A stretch of 52,345 nucleotides of DNA from an uncultured Eubacteriales bacterium (GTDB lineage Bacteria > Bacillota > Clostridia > TANB77 > CAG-508), in the NCBI GenBank assembly GCA_949840345.1, contig CATKWX010000011.1, positions 1-52,345 of the forward strand, in the 5' to 3' direction. Below the pieces are notes generated by a model that saw only the letters and a program-made list of their open reading frames with translations, searched no databases and was not told the origin of the DNA. The position numbers were made by a program, and so were the translations under genes. This document shows, piece by piece, positions 16,682 to 24,992 of the stretch (positions are counted from its first letter, which is position 1; every line of letters begins with the position of its first letter).

Positions 16682-17383
16682 ATGCTAAACAAAATAAAAG
16701 CAATGAATAAGAAAAAGAAAGTAATGGCCGTATTATTACTTATATCAATAATAGCGTACCTATCATATAATATTTTCTTAAGAGAAGAAACGTATGCGTT
16801 ATCTAAATATGGATCTAGGGGAAATGAAGTAATACAAATACAAACTAAATTAAAAAGATGGGGATATTATAATGGTAATATAGACGGAATATATGGAAGC
16901 CAGACTGTTGCAGCAGTCAAATGGTTTCAAAGAAAGAATGGTTTAACTGCTGATGGAATTGCAGGAACTAAAACTTTAAATGCAATGGGAATATATAATT
17001 CTTCAAATAGCAGTTCTGGAACAACAAATAATTCAACAGATCTAAATTTACTTGCAAGGTTAGTTTATGGAGAGGCAAGAGGAGAGCCTTATACAGGTCA
17101 AGTTGCAGTAGCAGCTGTAGTTTTAAATAGAGTTAAAAGTTCATCATTTCCAAATACTATTGCAGGGGTAATATATCAATCAGGAGCATTTGATGTAGTA
17201 AGTGATGGGCAAATTAATATGAGCCCCAATTCAACTGCAATAAAGGCTGCACAAGATGCAATAAATGGCTGGGATCCTTCATATGGTGCAATATATTATT
17301 TTAATCCAAATACTGCTACAAGTAGGTGGATATGGTCAAGACCAATGACAGTTACAATAGGGAATCATAGGTTTTGCAAATAA
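16682..17383 (+). CDS. SleB-like spore cortex/cell wall hydrolase
   Basis: A 233-residue exported hydrolase. It has an N-terminal signal anchor (about residues 14-33), then a peptidoglycan-binding domain type 1 (YGSRGNEVIQIQTKLKRWG to GIAGTKTLNAMG). The C-terminal Hydrolase_2 domain covers LLARLVYGEARGEPYTGQVA, AAVVLNRVKSSSFPNTI, GAFDVVSDGQI and the final YYFNPNTATSRWIW. The Glu in YGEARGE is the expected catalytic acid. This architecture is that of SleB, a lytic transglycosylase of spore cortex acting during germination. CwlJ-like or vegetative wall roles are possible because clostridial paralogs exist. The ribosome-binding site lies within the 3' arm of a strong hairpin. Confidence 0.9.
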   Translation: MLNKIKAMNKKKKVMAVLLLISIIAYLSYNIFLREETYALSKYGSRGNEVIQIQTKLKRWGYYNGNIDGIYGSQTVAAVKWFQRKNGLTADGIAGTKTLNAMGIYNSSNSSSGTTNNSTDLNLLARLVYGEARGEPYTGQVAVAAVVLNRVKSSSFPNTIAGVIYQSGAFDVVSDGQINMSPNSTAIKAAQDAINGWDPSYGAIYYFNPNTATSRWIWSRPMTVTIGNHRFCK

Positions 17384-17405
17384 AAATATAAATCGTAAAG
17401 ATGTC

Positions 17406-17580
17406 AGCACAAAAATATAATAAAAAATAAAACTACTCGGCTACATTACAAAATATAAGAAATTCTAATTTGATTTTATGGCACCCTTCCAAGCAAAGCT
17501 TGAACTCTTTCCATAAAATCTGCATAAGAATTTCTAAAATTTTTCCATTTACATTCGTAATTTTATTATATTTTTGTGCT
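17406..17580. repeat. Large hairpin element with 20-bp terminal inverted repeats (MITE-like or structured RNA)
   Basis: The arms AGCACAAAAATATAATAAAA (17406-17425) and 17561-17580 are perfect reverse complements. Inside, AGAAATTCT (17458-17466) pairs with 17527-17535, GATTTTATGG (17472-17481) pairs with CCATAAAATC (17511-17520), and AAGC/GCTT forms the tip. The gap between sleB and murC has no gene. No target-site duplication is evident. Confidence 0.75.
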
Positions 17581-17622
17581 TTTTATAAACAAACTTATTT
17601 ATTGTAATCTGATAATTTATAT

Positions 17623-19011
17623 TTACCCACAAATTAATTTTCCAACTTGTTCAATTGTTCCAGCTCCTACGGTTAAAACCAAATCGTTTTCTTCGCAATT
17701 TTGTTTTATATAATTAGCTATATTATTAAAGTCAGAAATGTAAATAGCGTTTTTGTTATATAGAGAGTTTAATCTATTAACTAAAGTTTCTGATGTAATT
17801 CCATATGTGTTTTTTTCTCTTGCTGCATATATATCTGTAACAATAACATTATCAAATGAATTTAATGCTTTAGCAAAGTCGTCTAATAAATTTAGAGTCC
17901 TACTGTAAGTATGAGGTTGAAAGATAATCCAAGATTTATTATACTTCTTATTTTCCATAGCTTTTGCAGTTGCTATAATTTCTGTTGGATGATGTGCATA
18001 GTCGTCAAAAACATTTATATTATTGTAAGTGCCTATATATTCGAATCTCCTATGTGCTCCGGTAAATTTTGACAATGCAGATTTTATATGCATACGAGAT
18101 ATTCCATATTCATTACATAAACTTATACATGCAAGTGCGTTTGCAACATTATGAATACCTGGTACAGATAATTTAATTTCTCCATAATAGCAATTATTGT
18201 GATAAACATCAAATCTAGGGAACCCATTGTTATCAAATGATATATTTTTAGCTACAAAATTAGCTTTGGTATCTTTTAATGAATAGGTAACAGTTCTAGC
18301 CATTGTATGGTTACGTAAATCTAAACAATTTGTATCATCAGCGTTTAATACAAGCAATCCGTCTTTAGGTAATATTTTTACATATTTTATAAAAGCTTCT
18401 TTAATATGCTCTAAATCTTTAAAGTAATCTAAATGATCATTATCTATATTTAAAATAATTTCTGCTCTAGTTGAAAATTTTAAAAAGCTTTCTACATATT
18501 CGCAAGCTTCTAAAATAAAGTAATCGCTATTACCAACTCTATAATTACCACTTATTTGTTTTAATATTGCTCCAACTTGAATTGTTGGGTCAAGACCTGC
18601 TTCTATAAAACATAAAGAAACCATAGAAGTAGTAGTTGTTTTTCCATGAGTACCAGATACACCAATAGTATTGCGGTAAATTTTGGTTATGTATCCAACA
18701 AAATCTCCTCTTTCTACTACAGGAATATTATTTTCTTTAGCGGACAATAATTCAGGGTCATCTTGTTTAATTGCAGCTGAATAAACAACTAAATTAGCTT
18801 GTTTAACTACTTCTGGATTGCTACCAATGAAAACTGCAATTCCATTTTTTTGAAGTTTATCTGTAATCTCACTTGCTGAAGAATCAGAACCAGTTATAAC
18901 AACGCCCCAATTATGAAGTATTTCAGCTATCCCACTCATACTAACTCCGCCTATACCTATCATATGTATATGCTTATATTTTACAATATTTTCTAAATTT
19001 GAAATGTCCAT
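17623..19011 (-). CDS. murC: UDP-N-acetylmuramate--L-alanine ligase
   Basis: A 462-residue Mur ligase adding L-Ala to UDP-MurNAc in cytoplasmic peptidoglycan precursor synthesis. The N-terminal UDP-binding region reads HIHMIGIGGVSMSGIAEILH. The ATP loop is GVSGTHGKTTTTSM, with ILNIDNDHLDYF and DDYAHHPTEI following and a C-terminal domain ending GAGTIEQVGKL. All are MurC signatures and the length is normal. AAAGGTG precedes the ATG on the minus strand. It is transcribed divergently from spoVG; no other mur genes are nearby. Confidence 0.97.
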   Translation of the reverse strand: MDISNLENIVKYKHIHMIGIGGVSMSGIAEILHNWGVVITGSDSSASEITDKLQKNGIAVFIGSNPEVVKQANLVVYSAAIKQDDPELLSAKENNIPVVERGDFVGYITKIYRNTIGVSGTHGKTTTTSMVSLCFIEAGLDPTIQVGAILKQISGNYRVGNSDYFILEACEYVESFLKFSTRAEIILNIDNDHLDYFKDLEHIKEAFIKYVKILPKDGLLVLNADDTNCLDLRNHTMARTVTYSLKDTKANFVAKNISFDNNGFPRFDVYHNNCYYGEIKLSVPGIHNVANALACISLCNEYGISRMHIKSALSKFTGAHRRFEYIGTYNNINVFDDYAHHPTEIIATAKAMENKKYNKSWIIFQPHTYSRTLNLLDDFAKALNSFDNVIVTDIYAAREKNTYGITSETLVNRLNSLYNKNAIYISDFNNIANYIKQNCEENDLVLTVGAGTIEQVGKLICG

Positions 19012-19156
19012 TACGTAACAACACCTTTCTATAAATAAATATTATATACTTATTTATATAAATTTTCAATATAATGTGATAAATATATTATATTAAAATT
19101 ATAAATAAAAGGTTAAAAAATTAAAACTAAAAAAATAAATAATAATTGTAAAAAGT

Positions 19157-19186
19157 AGAAGGAAAAAAGTTTTTTTTGGCGAATAA
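19157..19186 (+). promoter_or_regulatory. Predicted sigma-H promoter of spoVG
   Basis: AGGAAAA (from 19160) and GAAT (19181-19184), with AGGA and GAAT starting 21 nt apart. This spacing matches my recollection of the Bacillus subtilis spoVG promoter, a classic sigma-H target. The match is short and lies in AT-rich DNA. Confidence 0.6.
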
Positions 19187-19223
19187 TATAAATGTACATA
19201 AAAATGAATATGTACATTTATAT
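19186..19223 (+). promoter_or_regulatory. 15-bp perfect inverted repeat in the spoVG leader
   Basis: ATATAAATGTACATA (19186-19200) and its exact reverse complement (19209-19223) flank an 8-nt loop. It starts at the -10 element and ends 30 nt before the spoVG ATG. It could be a 5' stabilising hairpin or an operator. Confidence 0.7.
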
Positions 19224-19252
19224 AAAAACTTTGGAAGGCGGTGCACGTAAAG

Positions 19253-19528
19253 ATGCAAATAACAGATGTACGTTTAAGAAAAGTAAATTCTGAAAACAGA
19301 ATGAAAGCAGTTGCTTCTGTAACATTTGATAATGAATTTGTAATTCATGACATAAAAGTTATAGAAAGTCAAAATGGATTATTTATTGCTATGCCAAGCA
19401 GAAAAACTCCAAACGGAGAATTCAAGGATATAGCTCATCCAATTAATGCTGAAACAAGGGAAAAAATTCAAACAGCTATATTAGAAGCTTTTGATGCTCC
19501 TGAAAGTGAAACAGCAGAAGAAGAATAA
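19253..19528 (+). CDS. spoVG: Septation/sporulation regulator SpoVG
   Basis: A 91-residue nucleic-acid-binding protein. [12 protein letters not shown], then [40 protein letters not shown] and [13 protein letters not shown] are the full family signature. SpoVG binds DNA and RNA, and affects septation, sporulation and, in other Firmicutes, virulence genes. The ATG at 19253 matches the family N terminus; a GTG at 19241 overlaps the GGAAGGCGGTG ribosome-binding region. The C terminus is acidic. It has its own predicted sigma-H promoter and a strong terminator, so it is monocistronic. Confidence 0.96.
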   Translation: MQITDVRLRKVNSENRMKAVASVTFDNEFVIHDIKVIESQNGLFIAMPSRKTPNGEFKDIAHPINAETREKIQTAILEAFDAPESETAEEE

Positions 19529-19540
19529 TTTTTAATATAT

Positions 19541-19570
19541 AAAAAAGAGCACTTTTAAGTGCTCTTTTTT
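19541..19570 (+). terminator. Terminator after spoVG
   Basis: A 30-bp perfect palindrome, A6GAGCACTT to AAGTGCTCT6. It can serve both strands. Confidence 0.92.
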
Positions 19571-19604
19571 GTGTAATAGGAAAAGTCAATTTATAATGCA
19601 TGAT

Positions 19605-19654
19605 GTATGGGCACCGTTTGTGGGAATACCCGTATCTTGCGATGCCACTGTGCC
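19605..19654 (+). repeat. Family C palindromic repeat
   Basis: GGGCACCGTTTGTGGGAATA through GCCACTGTGCC, matching 2929-2979. It lies in the 285-bp gap between spoVG and the next gene. An open frame crosses it but has no ribosome-binding site. Confidence 0.8.
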
Positions 19655-19813
19655 ATTTTTTGTATATTATGAAAATAAAAAAATAAACAAATATATAATT
19701 ATTAATTATTTTTGGAAAATTTTAAAAAAAGTTAGTTTTTTATATTGCTATTTATTTGAATTTATTGTATTATTATTAATATTAGGTAAAAAACGTGAAA
19801 GGAGTATTTCCGT

Positions 19814-20263
19814 ATGAAATTGCATATAATAAAAAAGGTTGCAATAATATTTTTATTAATAATTACTATATTTGGAACTGTACAAGTATTTGCAACAAAC
19901 GAAACAAATAATAATAATAATGAGAATACATCAGAAAATGGAATAGTAAGTAATGAAGTTGCAGGAGAACTTGTAAAAGTAAAAGAACATACAAAAAAAG
20001 AAATTCAAGATAAAATTGATTTATATGGTTCTGAAGCATATGGAATGACAGCATATATATTAGAAAAAGTTAGATTATACAGTATTCCACTTTGTTTTAT
20101 AGGAATTGCTGTTGGTGCAATATTTCAATATGTTATAGGAATAAGAAAGTTAGATTTAAGAGATAGAGGATTAAAGCTAGTTGTCGCTTTTATAACGATA
20201 TTAGTTATATGTCAAGTAGTACCATTAGTTTTTGCAATTGTAGTAAGAGGTTGGAGGGGTTAA
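19814..20263 (+). CDS. Secreted/membrane protein with signal peptide and two membrane segments (VirB2/TrbC-like layout)
   Basis: A 149-residue protein. Residues 1-27 form a signal peptide with a likely cleavage after VFA. A Asn-rich, probably external stretch follows (about 28-48), then a charged region. Two membrane segments lie near residues 90-110 (YSIPLCFIGIAVGAIFQYVI) and 118-145 (LKLVVAFITILVICQVVPLV). A signal peptide plus two C-terminal segments is also the topology of VirB2/TrbC-type pilins, but no sequence signature proves it. It ends 4 bp before the TadZ-like gene, so they are probably co-translated. Function unknown. Confidence 0.72.
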   Translation: MKLHIIKKVAIIFLLIITIFGTVQVFATNETNNNNNENTSENGIVSNEVAGELVKVKEHTKKEIQDKIDLYGSEAYGMTAYILEKVRLYSIPLCFIGIAVGAIFQYVIGIRKLDLRDRGLKLVVAFITILVICQVVPLVFAIVVRGWRG

Positions 20264-20267
20264 ACAA

Positions 20268-22397
20268 ATGAAAGTTTTATTTGCAGTTAGTGATGAAAAT
20301 ATTTCTGAATCAATAGTTAAGGAATATCAAAAACAATATAAAGAAATAATTTCTTATAAGAATGTTTATTACTTTAATGCAATAATAAAAGAATTACAGA
20401 AAGATAAAAGCTATGATAGAATAGTTATAAGCGAAGATTTAGAACCATTTGCAAGCAATAACTATGATACTATAGATAAATTCATATTCGAAAAATTAGA
20501 TAGTATAAGTGATGAAGCAATAGATACAGATGGAAAAGATACACAGATTATATTAATTACTACGGATAGAAGAAATTTCGGAGATAGTATGCTTGTGAAA
20601 TTTTTTGGAATTGGAGTATATAGTGCACTTGTTGGACAAGATAAAAGCATTGAGAATGTTTGTGAATTAATTAAAAGACCAAGAACAAAGAAAGAAGCAA
20701 AACAATACTATAAAATAGATTCGGATGATGTAAACTATCAAACAGAAAATGAAAATGATGTTAGCGAAACTGAAATTCAAAACATATTATCTCATTATAA
20801 GAAATTAGGTAAAAATACTGATAAATATGTAGATAGTTTTAATAATATAGTTTCACAATACAGTGATGCTCAATTAAAAGTAATAATAAATTTTTTACCT
20901 GTAAGTGTTAAGGCTGTACTAGAAGCTGAGTCACCTAAATATCAAGAATTAGTGATATCAACAGGTAAGCATATAAAACAGAGAAAGCCTAATACAACAC
21001 AATATGTGCCTAAGAAAATCGAAAATTATAAAGTTAATGATGCAAAACCTGCAAGTAGTAATATAAATCCGGATGAAATAAAAATAGATATGTTAGAAAA
21101 CAGAATAAACTCTCCTAGAATGGCAAAACCTGTAGTAATACCAACTGAAACACAAGCAAAACCAATAAAAAAGGTGTCAGTAGATATGCCAAAGCCAGTT
21201 AGAGCGCCAGCTCCTGTAACGGTAAAGGCAGAAGATATTGAAGATATCGAAGAGGTTGAAGAGGTTGAGGAACCAGTAGTAGAAGCACCAAAAAAAGGAA
21301 GAGGAAGACCTAGAAAAAATCCTGTTCCAGACGAAAATGCAGTAGACACACCAAAAAGAGGAAGAGGAAGACCTAAAAAGGTAGTAGAGCAAGAAGAAGT
21401 AGTAGAAGATGTAAATTTATTTGGATTAGAAGAAGAGGATAATACTCAAGAAGATGTTAATTTATTTGAATTACAAAGTGATGAACCAACTATGCAAGAA
21501 ATTCCAAATGAAAATTATAATGTACAAGAAAGAATGAATCAAGAATATAATAATTCTATTATGCAACAAAACTATAATTCAAATTTTGATTTGTCAGGAT
21601 TACTTACAAGAGACAAAAAAGTAGTGTCATTTGTAGGAGCTACGAAAAATGGAACATCTTTTATAGTAAATAATCTAGCAGAATTATTCTCTTCTATGGG
21701 AATCTCAACAGCTATATTAGATATGACACAAAGCAAAAATGCTTATTATATATATACAAACAATGAAGAACGTTTAAGAAATATTGCAGAAAATTGTATA
21801 AATAATTTAAGAAGTAATATTCCAGAAGGAATAAAAGTAAATAAAAACTTAACAGTATATGCATCAGTACCAGGAGAAAAACAAAATATAGAAGATGTAG
21901 AAAATATATTATCTACACTTGTACAAAATTATTCTTTAGTATTAATTGATTGCGATTTTGATACTCCAGCAGAATATTTCCATCATGCACAAGAAATATA
22001 TTTAGTACAAAGTATGGATGTATTAACAATACAACCTTTAACAGCATTTTTGAGAGATTTAAAAAATAAAAATGTATTAAATGAAGAAAAAATAAAAATA
22101 ATTATAAACAAAGAGCATAGAGTAGATGGATTATCACCTAAAATGATAATTGGTGGAATGTCTTGCTATAATGCACCATCTATGTCTTTTAGTACAGAAT
22201 TATTTGATAGGACAAGAATAAAATATACAACATTACCATTTGAGGTACAAAATTATTCAGCATACTTAGCTTCACTAGTAAATTGTAATATAACATTAAA
22301 ACAATATACAAAATTATTTAACGCAAGATTAAAGGAATTAGGAAACATGGTATATCCGTTAATAGGAAAACAATATGGAAACAAATGGAAAAAATAA
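20268..22397 (+). CDS. TadZ/CpaE-like ATPase-fold protein with AT-hooks
   Basis: A 709-residue protein. Residues 1-140 look like a receiver-type domain (MKVLFAVSDENISES). A helical region and an unstructured linker (about 250-445) follow. The linker holds two AT-hook cores, GRGRPRK (344-350) and GRGRPKK (365-371), and two EDVNLF repeats (about 380-400). Residues 448-700 form a ParA/MinD fold. The P-loop reads GATKNGTS (457-464), lacking the usual GK(T/S) lysine as in TadZ/CpaE; Asp485 and LVLIDCDFD supply the other nucleotide-site motifs. TadZ proteins position pilus machines, but no other tad genes are visible. It is co-transcribed with a 2-TM secreted protein and a degenerate GGDEF protein. 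Confidence 0.75.
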   Translation: MKVLFAVSDENISESIVKEYQKQYKEIISYKNVYYFNAIIKELQKDKSYDRIVISEDLEPFASNNYDTIDKFIFEKLDSISDEAIDTDGKDTQIILITTDRRNFGDSMLVKFFGIGVYSALVGQDKSIENVCELIKRPRTKKEAKQYYKIDSDDVNYQTENENDVSETEIQNILSHYKKLGKNTDKYVDSFNNIVSQYSDAQLKVIINFLPVSVKAVLEAESPKYQELVISTGKHIKQRKPNTTQYVPKKIENYKVNDAKPASSNINPDEIKIDMLENRINSPRMAKPVVIPTETQAKPIKKVSVDMPKPVRAPAPVTVKAEDIEDIEEVEEVEEPVVEAPKKGRGRPRKNPVPDENAVDTPKRGRGRPKKVVEQEEVVEDVNLFGLEEEDNTQEDVNLFELQSDEPTMQEIPNENYNVQERMNQEYNNSIMQQNYNSNFDLSGLLTRDKKVVSFVGATKNGTSFIVNNLAELFSSMGISTAILDMTQSKNAYYIYTNNEERLRNIAENCINNLRSNIPEGIKVNKNLTVYASVPGEKQNIEDVENILSTLVQNYSLVLIDCDFDTPAEYFHHAQEIYLVQSMDVLTIQPLTAFLRDLKNKNVLNEEKIKIIINKEHRVDGLSPKMIIGGMSCYNAPSMSFSTELFDRTRIKYTTLPFEVQNYSAYLASLVNCNITLKQYTKLFNARLKELGNMVYPLIGKQYGNKWKK

Positions 22398-22440
22398 TTA
22401 ACACAGAAGATGGAAAATACTAGTAGTAGAGGTGATTTGA

Positions 22441-23541
22441 TTGGGACTAGGAATAGTTGTAATACTATTGCTTGCATTAATATTAATTGCATTAGTTATG
22501 TACAATTTATCTTTAAGTAAAAAGATAAAAAAATTCAATAGTATAAACGAAACAATAAAAGGACTAAATATTGTACAAGATTTTATGAACACAATAGGCG
22601 AATCTACATCAGTTGATGAAAAAATAAACAAAATAAATGAAATCTTGCTAGAAAGATATGGAGTAAAATATTCAACAATAGTTGTATTTAACGGAGCAGA
22701 ATATGTTATTAGAGCAACTAATGTAGACGAAAAACATTGGGATACTTTGAAAAATTTACACAAAGAAGAGATTTTCAAAGATAGTATTACAACAGCTCAA
22801 GCCAAGTATATTACAATAGATAGGGAAGAAGAAAAATTACCTTATCAAAAAATGGAATTTGGCAGAGCAAAATCAGCAATGTTTTTTCCACTATATATAG
22901 ACAATGTATATATAGGGTACTGGATAATAGAAAGTGGAACAATGCATGCTTTTGATAAAATAGATTCTACAGTATTAGAAATAGTTAAAGAAAATATTGT
23001 TGCTGTATTAAAAAATGTAACATATCAAAATACAATGGAAAATATACATAGAAAAGATAAATTTACAGATTTATATTCAGCCGAGTATTTATATGGTAGA
23101 GGAAAGAAAATTATTGACCAATATACAACTTCTACAATATGTATGTTTAAAATAGTAAACATAGAAGAAATAAATGAAAAATTTGGTAGAAAAGCCGGAG
23201 ATAACACAATAATACAAATAAGCAATTTAGTAAAAAAGAGTATATCTTCAGAATATTTATTCATAAGGTATATGGGACCTAAATTTGTAATTGTATTTTC
23301 TGGAGTAGATACTGAAAGTGTAATAGGATTTGTTCAAAATATAAAAGCATATATAGAAAATGTAAATATAGAAACACCAACTACAAAAGCAAAGACAAAA
23401 TCTAAAAATACTATAAATCCAGTACTTAATTTTGTAATATCAAATTATTATAAAGGAACAGGACTAGAAGGTGTAAATAAAAAATTAGAAGACTACTTAG
23501 ATAGCGCAGATAAAAATGAAAGTGATATAAACTGTATATAG
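22441..23541 (+). CDS. Membrane-anchored GAF plus degenerate GGDEF protein
   Basis: A 366-residue protein starting at TTG (22441) with AGAGGTG 5-11 nt upstream; no better start is in frame. Residues 2-22 form one membrane segment. Residues 40-195 resemble a GAF sensor domain (INKINEILLERYGVKYSTIV to FPLYIDNVYIGYWII). From about 205 the sequence follows a diguanylate cyclase fold (DKFTDLYSAEYLYGRG, RKAGDNTIIQISNLVKKSI), but the GGDEF loop is MGPKF (278-282), so cyclase activity is very unlikely. It may act as a scaffold or nucleotide receptor. It lies 43 bp after the TadZ-like gene and 15 bp before ireB. Confidence 0.75.
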   Translation: MGLGIVVILLLALILIALVMYNLSLSKKIKKFNSINETIKGLNIVQDFMNTIGESTSVDEKINKINEILLERYGVKYSTIVVFNGAEYVIRATNVDEKHWDTLKNLHKEEIFKDSITTAQAKYITIDREEEKLPYQKMEFGRAKSAMFFPLYIDNVYIGYWIIESGTMHAFDKIDSTVLEIVKENIVAVLKNVTYQNTMENIHRKDKFTDLYSAEYLYGRGKKIIDQYTTSTICMFKIVNIEEINEKFGRKAGDNTIIQISNLVKKSISSEYLFIRYMGPKFVIVFSGVDTESVIGFVQNIKAYIENVNIETPTTKAKTKSKNTINPVLNFVISNYYKGTGLEGVNKKLEDYLDSADKNESDINCI

Positions 23542-23556
23542 AAGGGATGATAAGAT

Positions 23557-23808
23557 ATGAATATGGAGAATACTATGAGATTTAGAGTTGAAAAAGACAG
23601 TAATAGTAGAGCACAAGAAATACTAAAAAACGTTTATAACGCATTAGTTGAAAAGGGATATAATCCAATAAATCAAATAGTAGGATATATATTGTCTGGA
23701 GATCCTACATATATTACAAGTCATAATGATGCAAGAAACCTTATAAGACAAATAGAAAGAGATGAATTACTAGAGAAGTTGGTTAAAAATTATATAGGAT
23801 TAGAGTAG
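23557..23808 (+). CDS. ireB: IreB family regulatory phosphoprotein
   Basis: An 83-residue protein. [40 protein letters not shown] and [20 protein letters not shown] are the full IreB (UPF0297) signature. In Enterococcus, IreB is phosphorylated by the Ser/Thr kinase IreK and affects cephalosporin tolerance; no kinase gene is in this window. The ATG at 23557 follows AGAAGGG; the ATG at 23563 is an alternative. The group ireB-ruvX-DUF1292 is conserved in Firmicutes. Its TAG stop is the first three bases of an inverted-repeat element. Confidence 0.93.
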   Translation: MNMENTMRFRVEKDSNSRAQEILKNVYNALVEKGYNPINQIVGYILSGDPTYITSHNDARNLIRQIERDELLEKLVKNYIGLE

Positions 23809-23996
23809 TTTGAAAAATAATCAGCATATTGCAAACAATGTAGTGGCACCGTTGGAAGATTATCTACGAAGCAAGTTCCGAGTGAATAGTTAATAATGAA
23901 TATTGAATAATGGTATGTAGGGAACAGACCAACGTCGTTCCGTTAACACAACCCAAGCTCGTTTCTTAAATAAATGAATTACACATTTTCAAACTA
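23806..23996. repeat. Inverted-repeat element carrying nested palindromic repeats
   Basis: TAGTTTGAAAA (23806-23816) is the exact reverse complement of TTTTCAAACTA (23986-23996). Inside are AATAATCAGCATATTGC (shared with 48694 on), GATTATCTACGAAGCA (family D) and a GTAGGGAAC...CGTCGTTCCG repeat (23917-23942). It fills the gap between ireB and ruvX. Confidence 0.75.
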
Positions 23997-24016
23997 GTTT
24001 AAAAGGAATAATGATA

Positions 24017-24439
24017 ATGAGAAAATTAGGAATAGATTATGGAGATAGTAGAGTTGGACTAGCTATAACCGATTTATTAGGAATAACAGTACAAGGTCTA
24101 GAGACAATTCATTATAATGGTAATGACAAAATTCTATTAAAAAGGCTAGATGAAATATTAAATGAATATGAAATAGATACTATTGTTGTAGGGATGCCTT
24201 TTAATATGAATGGTACATCTAGTACTAGAGTAGAAGTAACAAATCAGTTTATACACAAATTAAAATGTAAATATAATAAAATAAAAATTGAAACTATAGA
24301 TGAAAGATTAACAACTGTAGCAGCACATAAAGCAATGAATTTCTTAGATGTAAATAAAAAGCAGAAAAGAAATATTGTAGATACATTATCTGCTGAATAC
24401 ATATTAGAAATATATATGAAAAGGAATAACAATACTTAA
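24017..24439 (+). CDS. ruvX: Putative pre-16S rRNA nuclease / Holliday junction resolvase-like YqgF
   Basis: A 140-residue RNase H-like protein of the YqgF/RuvX family. MRKLGIDYGDSRVGLAITD carries the first catalytic Asp. VVGMPFNMNGTSSTR and IDERLTTVAAHKAM supply the next motifs, and VDTLSAEYILEIYM supplies the last Asp. In E. coli YqgF finishes the 16S rRNA 5' end, while a resolvase role is also proposed. The ATG at 24017 is preferred to 24011 because AAGGA (24003-24007) is then 9 nt away. It keeps its usual neighbours ireB and DUF1292. Confidence 0.93.
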   Translation: MRKLGIDYGDSRVGLAITDLLGITVQGLETIHYNGNDKILLKRLDEILNEYEIDTIVVGMPFNMNGTSSTRVEVTNQFIHKLKCKYNKIKIETIDERLTTVAAHKAMNFLDVNKKQKRNIVDTLSAEYILEIYMKRNNNT

Positions 24440-24449
24440 AATACAAATA

Positions 24450-24570
24450 ATAATATAAGAAAAGTGGCTTCGCCTAGATGTGCATTTTGCTTCGCAGATA
24501 TGCACGAATCAAGGAAACTTAACCTTGAAACTCTAAGAAAAATCTTGCGATTTTTCCTATGTAATAAAAA
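24450..24570 (+). repeat. Dispersed ~120-bp repeat, copy 2 (family F)
   Basis: Matches 3790-3908 along its whole length with scattered base changes. The TTGCTTCGCA hairpin and the AATCAAGGAAACTTAACCTT block are conserved. Confidence 0.85.
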
Positions 24571-24631
24571 AGATATTAATATTGTATAAAATACAATTTA
24601 AATATATTAAATTTGAAAGGAGAAAATAAAA

Positions 24632-24952
24632 ATGAGTGATGAAACAAATAACCCAGAAAACATGGAGGAAGAATTAGACAATATAATAGTATTAAATGAT
24701 GAAAATGGAGAAGAGGTACAATTTGAATTTTTAGATTTAATAGAATTAGATGATGAGGAATATGTTGTATTATTACCAGTAGAAGAGGAAGAAGATTCAG
24801 AAGGAGAAGTAGTAATACTAAAAGTAGAAGATACAGAAAGCGAAGATGAAGAATCTTATGTAAGTGTCGACGATGAAGAAATACTTAACAAAGTATTCGA
24901 AATATTTAAAGAAAAATTCAAAGATGAATTTAATTTTATCGACGAAGAATAA
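24632..24952 (+). CDS. DUF1292 family acidic protein
   Basis: A 106-residue, very acidic protein (EEYVVLLPVEEEEDSEGEVV). The block NIIVLNDENGEEVQFEFLDL followed by a conserved V-E-D-rich core and VFEIFKEKF marks DUF1292, which commonly follows ireB and ruvX in Firmicutes. Function unknown. The ribosome-binding site is GAAAGGAG. A strong terminator follows the stop. Confidence 0.9.
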   Translation: MSDETNNPENMEEELDNIIVLNDENGEEVQFEFLDLIELDDEEYVVLLPVEEEEDSEGEVVILKVEDTESEDEESYVSVDDEEILNKVFEIFKEKFKDEFNFIDEE

Positions 24953-24961
24953 AATCTCAAT

Positions 24962-24992
24962 AAAAAAAACGGATTCTAAAATCCGTTTTTTT
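24962..24992 (+). terminator. Terminator after the DUF1292 gene
   Basis: A8CGGAT (24962-24974) and ATCCGT7 with a 5-nt loop; a textbook hairpin with T run, ending the ireB group. Confidence 0.9.

Noticed and set aside
19569..19817. 82-codon open frame after spoVG
   Set aside because: It starts in the spoVG terminator, crosses a palindromic repeat, has no ribosome-binding site and overlaps the start of the real gene at 19814.
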